Assembly (NCBI GenBank): GCA_964653285.1
Contig: CAZZEX010000172.1
Span: 1-5,689, forward strand
DNA from: CAZZEX01 sp964653285
GTDB taxonomy: Bacteria > Chloroflexota > Anaerolineae > B4-G1
Length of the DNA stretch: 5,689 bases
Direction: 5' to 3'
Shown piece by piece: positions 1 to 5,689 of this stretch (positions are counted from its first letter, which is position 1; the number at the start of each line of letters is the position of its first letter). The notes beneath the pieces are model-generated. The model saw only the letters and a list, made by a program, of their open reading frames with translations. It made no database searches and was not told the origin of the DNA. Made by a program: the position numbers and the translations under genes.

Positions 1-329
1 CCCTGTCGCTCGTCCTTGATGTAGATGTGCGGACAGCCGAGCATCAGCCCCAGGTTGGTGGCATGAAGCAGGGGGGTTCCACCCTCGCCCATCGTCACTC
101 TGTGGGCGTCGTCGCGGAGGGGGAGCAGTTCCCGGTAGCGCCACATGTCGAAGGGCCGCTCGCGCAGGACAGCGGGCCACCGTTCTCGCACGTCGTCGTA
201 GTCGTAGCGCGCATCGAGCCATTCCCCGCCGCACTGCTCGCAGGCCTTCAGCGGCTGGACAAATGGGGTGCGATGTCCGCATGTCGCGCATTCCAGCCAG
301 ACTTGATGTTTGAACTTGTCCCGTTTCAT
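1..329 (-). CDS. thrC: Threonine synthase, partial (N-terminal zinc-ribbon part; C-terminus beyond left edge)
   Basis: Threonine synthase is a fold-type II PLP enzyme that converts O-phosphohomoserine and water to threonine and phosphate in the cytoplasm. From the ATG at 329, 109 whole codons are visible and the frame is open at the left edge. Seen: an N-terminal zinc-ribbon-like CATC (Cys14, Cys17) and CEQC (Cys30, Cys33); then DMWRYRELLPL (61-71), GEGGTPLL (81-88) and YIKDERQG (103-110). These match the opening of bacterial and archaeal ThrC, where the last motif normally leads straight into the SFKDR segment carrying the PLP lysine, which is off-window here. An in-frame GTG at 341 would add MSEQ and give a GTGA overlap with the kinase stop. 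A weak GGA lies 6 nt before the GTG and a weak GAG lies 7 nt before the ATG, so the start is undecided. Related PLP enzymes such as cysteate synthase share this fold and cannot be wholly excluded from the N-terminus alone. The gene probably shares a transcript with the kinase. Confidence 0.88.
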   Translation of the reverse strand, partial: MKRDKFKHQVWLECATCGHRTPFVQPLKACEQCGGEWLDARYDYDDVRERWPAVLRERPFDMWRYRELLPLRDDAHRVTMGEGGTPLLHATNLGLMLGCPHIYIKDERQ

Positions 330-337
330 TTGTTCGC

Positions 338-3300
338 TCACTTCCTATCCGTTTTGATCCGTTCCAACGCTGCTGCCACGTCCGCCAGTAACTCCTGTTG
401 TTCGAAGAGCCCTTTCTGCAGCAGCGTTTCCACTCGTTTGTTGAGGGTGTTCCGTTCTTCCCGGGTCAGGTCTTTGGCGGTTACGACGATAATAGGAATG
501 GAGCGAGTGGTCCTGTCTGCCTTAATTGACTCCAGGACGGCAAACCCGTCTACCTCCGGCATCATAAGGTCCAGGATAATGATGTTGGGACGTACCTGCC
601 GGATCAGGGCGATGGCCTCCTGGCCACTGGCAGCCTCCACGACCTCGTACCCATCCTGGCTCTCGATCATCCGGCACAGAAGTTTCCGGTCCCTCGGCTG
701 ATCGTCCACCACCAGTACCCGGTGGCGGCCTTCTTCCCGGTCCAACCGCTCCAGCGCGGCCACCAGGTCCTCTTCGAGGATCGGTTTGAGCAGATAATCG
801 GATGCACCCAGGCTGAGGCCGCGTTCCTTTTCACCGACGATGCTACACACGATGACAGGGATATTGCGGGTATCAGGGTCGGCCTTTAGTTCCTGGATGA
901 CCAGCCAGCCGTCCTTGTCGGGCATCAACACGTCCAGGGTGACGGCAAAGGGCTTGAGTTGCCGGGCTTGTTCCGTCACTGCCGTGCTCTCAGTGAGGCC
1001 GACGACCCGGTAGCCTTGCTTGCTCAGGTAACGGCGGAAGAGCGTGATGACACCCTCGTCGTCGTCCACACAGAGCACGACTCTCTGATCAGATTCCGAT
1101 TCCGGCTCAAGTTGCTTCTTGTTCCCATGTGCTTCCTCTTTCCCGTATGCTTCCTCTACTTCCTCAGATGGCTTGGGAGGTCCCCCGATGGGCAACGCGA
1201 CGTGGAAGGTGGATCCCACACCAGGCGTGCTCTCCGCCCAGATGCGGCCACCGTGCAGTTCCACGAAGTTCCTGGTGATGGAAAGACCCAACCCCGTGCC
1301 CCCGGCCCTGCGCGTGCTGGAGCCGTCCGCTTGAGTGAACTCCTCGAAGATGGTCCTTAACTTGTTGGGCGGGATGCCGGTGCCGCTGTCGGACACCGAG
1401 ATGACTACTTCGGTAGGGCTCGCCTGGGCCTCAACGCGAATGAAGCCCTGCTCGGTGAACTTGGCGGAATTGCCGATCAGGTTGAAGAGCACCTGACGGA
1501 TGCGGCGTGTGTCCGCGCGCATGGTCGGCAGATCTGGAGGTATGGACTGCTGTAACTCAATGGGCTTGTCCTTGATCAGCACGATGGAGGTAGACATGAC
1601 GCCTTTGATGACCTCGCGCAAGTTCATCTCTTCGAAGGAGAGTTCCATCTTGCCGGCCTGGATCTTCGATATGTCCAGGATGTCGTTGATCAGGCCCAAC
1701 AGGTGCTGCCCGCTATCGTAGACGGCCTGTAGGTCGGTACGCTGCATATCCGTGAGCGGGCCGTCAATGCCCTTGAGGATAACGCGGGAGAAGCCAATGA
1801 TGGAGTTAAGCGGCGTGCGCAACTCGTGGGACATGTTGGCCAGGAATTGGGTCTTGAGCCGATCTATCTCCTCCAGTTGCTTGGTTGTTTCCACGGCATC
1901 CTGGTACAGCCGAGCGTTCTCCAGGGCTACGCTCAGGTTAGCGCCGACGATCTCGGCGAAGTCTAGGTCCTCAAGGGGGCGCTCCTCAGGCTGAGCGAGA
2001 GCCAGCACCCCTAGCACCTGGTCACGGGCGGTCAGGGGGACGTATACGTTGGTCTGAATTCCCAGTTGCTTGGCCAGAGACGCGGAGGGGCTTTCCATAG
2101 CCGCCGTGGCAGCGGGTTGGCTAGGATGTGGGGCCGACGTATCCAGAGTAGAAATGCGGCGACTCTCCACCATCTTAGAGAAAAGAGCGGGGTTCACCTC
2201 GCGGGTCACTCGCAAGCCATCGGCCAGCGGAACGTCGTCACCATGGGCATCGTGGACTGCGACGGGGCGGAGGTTCTCCTCCTCTGGCTCCCAGACGAGG
2301 AGGGCGGAGGGCCTCTGCAGGCGACGAGAGATGACCTCCCCGGCCTGGTGGAGCAACTCATCCGGATCAAGCGACGCCGCAGCGGCTTGTTGTACCTCGT
2401 TGATAAGGTTGCGGCGCATTGCGTCGGTCCGAACCTCCTGGAACAGCCTGGCATTTGCGATGGCGGCAGCCAACTGGTCGGCCAGCGTCTGCAAAACTGC
2501 CACGTCATCCTCGGAGAAGGCGGCCTCCTGGATGGACTGGACGTCTAACACCCCGATTACATGCTCCCGTACTTTCAGCGGCAACCCCATCTCCGAGCGG
2601 GTGTCTGGGAGGTCAGGGTTGACGAAGTGTATGGCATCCTTGCCCACATCCAGGGCAATGCGAGGCTTCCCCGTGCCAGCGACGTAGCCGACGATACCGA
2701 CCTTACCGACCCGCAGTTTGTGACCCCGCTCCAGCATGCGGTATCCGCCCTCGGAGGAGGCGGCTTGCAGGACGGCGTATTCGCCTTCCTTGTCCAGGAG
2801 GAAGACGCCAGCGTGGTAGAAGCCGAACTGCTCGGAGATGAGGTGTGCCGTCTCGTCCAGCAATTGGTCCACGTCCAGGATGGCGGTTGCATCCCGGGCG
2901 ACCTCTGCGGCGGCGGCCAGCTGGGTTGCCCTCCGCTGCGTCTCTTCCAAGAGGCGCAGGTTCTCGAGTGCCACGGCCGCCTGCCCGGCCAGCGTCCAGT
3001 AGCCGCGGACGAGTTCATCTGCGAAAGTGGAAGGCTCATTGCGACCGACGAAGACCATTCCGATCCAGCGTTCTCCGACGGTGATGGGTACCAGGATGAA
3101 GGAGCGCAGGCCCGAGAAGGTCGTGATTAAGGTGCGAGTAGTTTCGTTGGCTCTGGGGTCGGTAAGCACGTCTTCTAGGATGATCGGCTCGTTCGGGTTC
3201 ATGAGGTTTACCAGCGGGTAGTCGTCCAGGGAGAGACGCGTGCCGTAGGGCTGGGCCGGCCGGCTATCCACCGTCCACCCCTCACGCATCACCATGTAGG

Positions 3301-5029
3301 CTGGCCGTCCTTGCTCGTCGTGCTCAAAGAGCAGGACGCGGGCGGCGTCTACGCCGCTACCAGCGGCGTAGTCCATCAGCGCCTGCCCCACCGCTTCGGG
3401 CGAGGTAGACGCGCCAATAGCCCGGTTGGCGCGGTAGAGGGCCTCGGTTTCGCGCAGGGCTCTTTGGGTCTCTTCGAACAGGCGGGCGTTCTCCAGCGCC
3501 AGTGCCATCTGGTCGGCCACGGCTTCAATGAGCGCGATCTCGTCATCTGTCCACCGCCGCCCGCCTTTTGTCTCGTGCAAACCCAGCGCGCCAATGGGTT
3601 CGCCGTGCAGGCTGATGGGCACCACCAGGGCAGCCTGCTCTGTCTCGTTGTCCGTATCTGATTGCACGACTGTCTCCCGCTGCGCTATCGCCTGCTCGAT
3701 GGTTCGACCGAGCCCGCCGACCTCCTCGGACATCGTGGCGTCGCCGAGGGGTATCACGCCCGGCTGCGTGCGTTCGTAGCTGGGAACAGCCCGCGCGGAC
3801 GCGAAATCCGCCCACTGCTCATGCGCGTGGCGCCTTTGGCGTGTCTCCATCTCCTCCAGCCTTGCCTGTATCTCTGCAAACAACTGTGCGTTATCAATCG
3901 CCACTGCCGTCTGGTCGGCCACCGCCTGCAGTACGGCGATGTCTTCCTGAGAGAAGGCCTTGCGCTCGGTGCTCTGCACATCCAGGGCGCCGATCACTCG
4001 GCCACGGGACCGCAACGGCAGGGCCATTTCCGAGCGCGCCTCCGGAAGCAGCGGATTAACCTCGACGAGGCTTTCGCGTGAGCACCCGGCCAAGTGCTCA
4101 ATCGGGCCGCCAAGGCGCATGGTACCCAGGTCCGGGGCGGTGTGGGCCTGGGCATTGGCTGTGCACCGGCCGACCGTGGAGGTGTCGCCCACCTCGACCC
4201 TGTAGTCTTGCGCTAGCATCCGACGGCCGGCCGCGCCTGTGCCTGCTCGCAGCGTCGCCCATTGCCCGGATTCATCAATCAAGAACAGACCGACGTAATA
4301 TAGGTCAAATCGCTCGCGGATCAGATTCACTGCCTGCTGCACCAGTTCGTCGGGGTCGAGCATTGAGGCGGCAACCTGAGAGATCAGGGCAGCGGTTTGA
4401 AGCTGGAGGGTGTGTTTTTGTAACAGAGCGTTTGCTGTGGCCAGTTCATCCATCTGCTCCTCAAGGAGTGTCTGAGAGCGGACTGCTTCGGCGTGCCTCT
4501 CTTCTGCTTCTTGGAGAGTTCTGGTCAAGGAGGAGTTGAACATCCACTGTATCAACGTGATGGTGAGAGCCACCGCACAGGCAGCGAAGTATAGGGTATG
4601 GAACTCCGACCAGATCACCGGATTATTGCGGATGGGCCAGATGAGGCGAATCAGCAGGAAGACGAGGAGCACTCCTCCGAGGATGGTTGCGCCGCGCAGC
4701 AGGATGTTAGGGATTCTGGTATGCTGTTCCCCTCGTGTGACCTCCCAGTAGGGTGGCTTTCCATAGCCACCGGAGCGGCTTGCCGGGGGAATTTGAGGAA
4801 GGCCGTGCTCTTCCTTGGATTCTTCCGGGGCTTCTTCCGGCCTTGCCGGGACGGGTGGAGGGACTTCCGCTGCCATGAGCCCGGCTTCTCCCGGTTCAGC
4901 CTCGGCTTCGTCTCCGAGGAGGCAAGTGATTGCTTCCTCCAGCGGCACTTCGGCTTTCTCTACCTCTGCCTCTGGCTTGAGATCAGAAAACAGCCCCTCG
5001 AGCTGGCTTCTAAGTTCTTTATCTGTCAT
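338..5029 (-). CDS. Membrane-anchored multi-GAF hybrid sensor histidine kinase with two C-terminal receiver domains
   Basis: A 1563-residue hybrid kinase, expected to autophosphorylate on His and pass phosphate to its own Asp residues. Layout: acidic, Pro-rich tail 1-105; TM hairpin about 109-131 and 143-164 with a short loop; coiled coil about 168-212; GAF1 about 225-384; a short divergent GAF2 about 391-518; GAF3 about 541-694; GAF4 about 718-863; GAF5 about 887-1042; HisKA about 1055-1122 with the H box MSHELRTPLN (His1068); HATPase_c about 1170-1280 with N box NLIGNSAKF (Asn1187), G1 DSGTGIP (1214-1220), F box FEEF (1228-1231) and G2 GGTGLGLS (1243-1250); charged linker 1281-1315; REC1 about 1316-1428 (acidic 1322-1324, Asp1366, Ser1396, Lys1415-Pro); REC2 about 1436-1556 (Asp1442/1443, Asp1487, Thr1517, Lys1539 followed by Gly instead of Pro). 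All catalytic motifs are intact, so it should be active. The ATG at 5029 is chosen because AGGAG lies 10 nt upstream and it overlaps the parA stop. There is no periplasmic sensor domain, HPt domain or DNA-binding output. The GAF ligands cannot be read from sequence. Confidence 0.96.
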   Translation of the reverse strand: MTDKELRSQLEGLFSDLKPEAEVEKAEVPLEEAITCLLGDEAEAEPGEAGLMAAEVPPPVPARPEEAPEESKEEHGLPQIPPASRSGGYGKPPYWEVTRGEQHTRIPNILLRGATILGGVLLVFLLIRLIWPIRNNPVIWSEFHTLYFAACAVALTITLIQWMFNSSLTRTLQEAEERHAEAVRSQTLLEEQMDELATANALLQKHTLQLQTAALISQVAASMLDPDELVQQAVNLIRERFDLYYVGLFLIDESGQWATLRAGTGAAGRRMLAQDYRVEVGDTSTVGRCTANAQAHTAPDLGTMRLGGPIEHLAGCSRESLVEVNPLLPEARSEMALPLRSRGRVIGALDVQSTERKAFSQEDIAVLQAVADQTAVAIDNAQLFAEIQARLEEMETRQRRHAHEQWADFASARAVPSYERTQPGVIPLGDATMSEEVGGLGRTIEQAIAQRETVVQSDTDNETEQAALVVPISLHGEPIGALGLHETKGGRRWTDDEIALIEAVADQMALALENARLFEETQRALRETEALYRANRAIGASTSPEAVGQALMDYAAGSGVDAARVLLFEHDEQGRPAYMVMREGWTVDSRPAQPYGTRLSLDDYPLVNLMNPNEPIILEDVLTDPRANETTRTLITTFSGLRSFILVPITVGERWIGMVFVGRNEPSTFADELVRGYWTLAGQAAVALENLRLLEETQRRATQLAAAAEVARDATAILDVDQLLDETAHLISEQFGFYHAGVFLLDKEGEYAVLQAASSEGGYRMLERGHKLRVGKVGIVGYVAGTGKPRIALDVGKDAIHFVNPDLPDTRSEMGLPLKVREHVIGVLDVQSIQEAAFSEDDVAVLQTLADQLAAAIANARLFQEVRTDAMRRNLINEVQQAAAASLDPDELLHQAGEVISRRLQRPSALLVWEPEEENLRPVAVHDAHGDDVPLADGLRVTREVNPALFSKMVESRRISTLDTSAPHPSQPAATAAMESPSASLAKQLGIQTNVYVPLTARDQVLGVLALAQPEERPLEDLDFAEIVGANLSVALENARLYQDAVETTKQLEEIDRLKTQFLANMSHELRTPLNSIIGFSRVILKGIDGPLTDMQRTDLQAVYDSGQHLLGLINDILDISKIQAGKMELSFEEMNLREVIKGVMSTSIVLIKDKPIELQQSIPPDLPTMRADTRRIRQVLFNLIGNSAKFTEQGFIRVEAQASPTEVVISVSDSGTGIPPNKLRTIFEEFTQADGSSTRRAGGTGLGLSITRNFVELHGGRIWAESTPGVGSTFHVALPIGGPPKPSEEVEEAYGKEEAHGNKKQLEPESESDQRVVLCVDDDEGVITLFRRYLSKQGYRVVGLTESTAVTEQARQLKPFAVTLDVLMPDKDGWLVIQELKADPDTRNIPVIVCSIVGEKERGLSLGASDYLLKPILEEDLVAALERLDREEGRHRVLVVDDQPRDRKLLCRMIESQDGYEVVEAASGQEAIALIRQVRPNIIILDLMMPEVDGFAVLESIKADRTTRSIPIIVVTAKDLTREERNTLNKRVETLLQKGLFEQQELLADVAAALERIKTDRK
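1122..1157 (-). repeat. 18-bp in-frame tandem duplication in the kinase/receiver linker
   Basis: Two adjacent 18-bp units on the plus strand, 1122-1139 (ttcccatgtgcttcctct) and 1140-1157 (ttcccgtatgcttcctct), match at 16 of 18 positions. In the protein they encode the hexapeptide pair EEAYGK and EEAHGN (residues 1292-1303), within the hydrophilic linker between HATPase_c and REC1. The unit length is a multiple of three, so the frame is kept. It looks like a slippage duplication in a flexible tether. Confidence 0.85.
1904..4357 (-). repeat. Coding array of five diverged GAF modules within the kinase
   Basis: The end of each module is marked by a related helix: AVADQTAVAIDNAQLF (369-384), AVADQMALALENARLF (503-518), TLAGQAAVALENLRLL (679-694), TLADQLAAAIANARLF (848-863) and IVGANLSVALENARLY (1027-1042). 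Helix-to-helix spacings are 134, 176, 169 and 179 residues, so module 2 is clearly short. Modules 1 and 4 are closest: residues 325-386 and 804-865 align without gaps with 39 of 62 identical by hand count. The array therefore contains at least one recognisable duplication. The GAF assignment rests on the pattern of conserved segments, not on a profile search. Confidence 0.85.
5019..5029 (-). other. 11-nt parA/kinase gene overlap
   Basis: The kinase ATG (5029-5027) precedes the parA TAA (5021-5019), so the two frames share 11 nt. This arrangement usually reflects translational coupling and roughly matched production of the two proteins. The overlap is read directly; the coupling is inferred. 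Confidence 0.9.
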
Positions 5030-5689
5030 GGTTCATTAACTCCTGGGCCAGGGCACGGTACTGTTGAGCCCCCCGGGTCTTTGGTGCATAGAGCGTGATG
5101 GGTTGACCGAACACCGGGCTCTCCCGCAACTTGGTATCTACCTCAACAATGGTTTGGAAGAGGACGCTGCCCAGCCCTCGCCGCATCTGTTCAAGTATAA
5201 CCTGGTAGATCTTGTTGCGCCGGTCGTACATTGTCACCAGCACACGGTAGGTCAGCCAAGGGTTCGTTTTCTCTCGTACCTGTTGAATCATTTTCATGAA
5301 GTAACGAAGCGAGTAAGCAGCATAATAGTCGCACTGGATGGGAATGATGAGCAAATCGGCCGCGGTCAGTCCGTTGAGGGTCAGTGTTCCCAAGGAGGGC
5401 GGGCAGTCAATCAGGACGAAGTCATAGAAACCTTCCCCCATAGCGTCCAGTCCTTTCTTCAAACGAAACTGGTAGCCTGGTCGCCCGTACAGGATTTTGT
5501 CAAGGACGATCAGCATCCGGTTGGCGGGAACGATGTCCAGACCGAATACTGAGCTCTCGCGGCTGACGCTCACCAGCGAAGCGTTTCCCAGGAGGGCCTC
5601 ACCCACTGCGTGACGTAGATTCTCGGGCCTCAATCCCAGCGAGACGGTGAGATGGGCCTGGGGGTCCAGGTCAATGAGCAGGACGCTTT
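5019..5689 (-). CDS. parA: ParA/Soj/MinD-family ATPase, partial (N-terminus beyond right edge)
   Basis: Deviant Walker-type P-loop ATPase that, in its family, dimerises on ATP and binds nucleoid DNA or membrane to segregate or position cargo (chromosome, plasmid, chemosensory clusters). The frame is open to the right edge; 222 residues plus the stop are visible (first whole codon at 5687). Seen: LLIDLDPQAHLT near the visible start (the Walker A' region of ParA; the usual Asn is His here), a Walker B-like FVLIDCPPSLG (Asp at visible residue 94), IPIQCDYYAAYSLRYF, and a C-terminal part typical of Soj (KLRESPVFGQPITLY followed by KTRGAQQYRALAQEL). Family length is about 250-260 residues, so roughly 30-40 residues including the KGGxGKT loop are off-window. 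A TTG at 5633 is not the start, because conserved ParA sequence continues upstream of it. The stop TAA (5019-5021) lies inside the kinase gene, an 11-nt overlap. No ParB is visible, so the cargo is unknown; the downstream kinase is a candidate. The family call is very safe, but chromosome partitioning as its role is not established. Confidence 0.95.
   Translation of the reverse strand, partial: SVLLIDLDPQAHLTVSLGLRPENLRHAVGEALLGNASLVSVSRESSVFGLDIVPANRMLIVLDKILYGRPGYQFRLKKGLDAMGEGFYDFVLIDCPPSLGTLTLNGLTAADLLIIPIQCDYYAAYSLRYFMKMIQQVREKTNPWLTYRVLVTMYDRRNKIYQVILEQMRRGLGSVLFQTIVEVDTKLRESPVFGQPITLYAPKTRGAQQYRALAQELMNHDR
5040..5044 (-). promoter_or_regulatory. Shine-Dalgarno site of the hybrid kinase gene
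   Basis: AGGAG on the minus strand, 10 nt before the kinase ATG at 5029 and lying within the last codons of parA. The spacing is slightly long but acceptable. It supports the 5029 start and means ribosomes finishing parA pass over the kinase initiation site. Confidence 0.65.

Noticed and set aside
338..341. A terminator or promoter between the kinase and thrC genes
   Set aside because: At most 8 nt separate the genes and no hairpin with a T-run is present, so there is no room for an intergenic control element.
27..701. Plus-strand 224-codon open frame
   Set aside because: It lies opposite thrC and the REC2-coding part of the kinase, both of which carry clear conserved motifs. Its translation shows no recognisable family and is a typical antisense frame in GC-rich DNA.
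2066..3130. Several overlapping plus-strand open frames of 160-205 codons
   Set aside because: All are opposite the GAF4/GAF5 and GAF3 coding sequence of the kinase. They overlap each other in different frames and show no domain signature.
3878..4357. GAF1 as a phytochrome or cyanobacteriochrome photosensor
   Set aside because: The cysteines are not in a canonical bilin-binding context (no Cys-His motif, no PHY domain), so a light-sensing call is not supported.
4598..5098. Plus-strand 166-codon open frame
   Set aside because: Antisense to the kinase N-terminus and the end of parA. The Cys/Gly/Arg-rich translation shows no family motif; the minus-strand genes explain the region.
5064..5552. 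Plus-strand 162-codon open frame
   Set aside because: Antisense to parA, whose Walker B-like and C-terminal Soj motifs are unmistakable on the minus strand.
5019..5633. TTG at 5633 as start of the ATPase gene
   Set aside because: The same frame stays open to 5689 and encodes LLIDLDPQAHLT, an essential conserved ParA segment, so the true start lies beyond the right edge.

Overview
The window holds three genes on the minus strand, packed head to tail with essentially no intergenic DNA. In transcription order (right to left) they are: the 3' part of a ParA/Soj-type ATPase gene (5019-5689, start beyond the right edge), a very large membrane-anchored hybrid histidine kinase of 1563 residues (338-5029), and the 5' part of a zinc-ribbon threonine synthase gene (1-329, end beyond the left edge). 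The first junction is an 11-nt overlap. The second is either an 8-nt gap or a 4-nt GTGA overlap, depending on the thrC start. This looks like one transcript with translational coupling. No promoter, terminator, RNA gene, mobile element or CRISPR array can be supported inside the window.

The kinase dominates the window. Its order of parts is: an acidic, proline-rich cytoplasmic tail (1-105), a transmembrane hairpin with almost no external loop (about 109-131 and 143-164), a coiled coil (about 168-212), five GAF-type modules in series (about 225-1042), a HisKA dimerisation/phosphoacceptor domain (His1068), a HATPase_c domain, a charged linker with a tiny in-frame tandem duplication, and two receiver domains (Asp1366 and Asp1487). 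It has no extracytoplasmic sensor domain, so any signal is probably read in the cytoplasm by the GAF array. There is no DNA-binding output domain, so the signal must leave through the receivers, by phosphorelay or protein contact.

The base composition (about 60% GC by eye), the serial-GAF hybrid kinase style and the ThrC form with an N-terminal CxxC/CxxC ribbon suggest a Chloroflexota bacterium (Anaerolineae or relatives). This is an inference from family resemblance, not a measured placement.

The most interesting point is the tight coupling of a ParA-family positioning ATPase to a membrane-bound multi-GAF kinase, with no ParB visible. One reading is that the ATPase positions or clusters the kinase, or is controlled by it, as orphan ParA proteins do for chemosensory arrays and other cargo. 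The unusual N-terminal tail of the kinase is the obvious candidate contact surface. This is a hypothesis from gene order and sequence character only.
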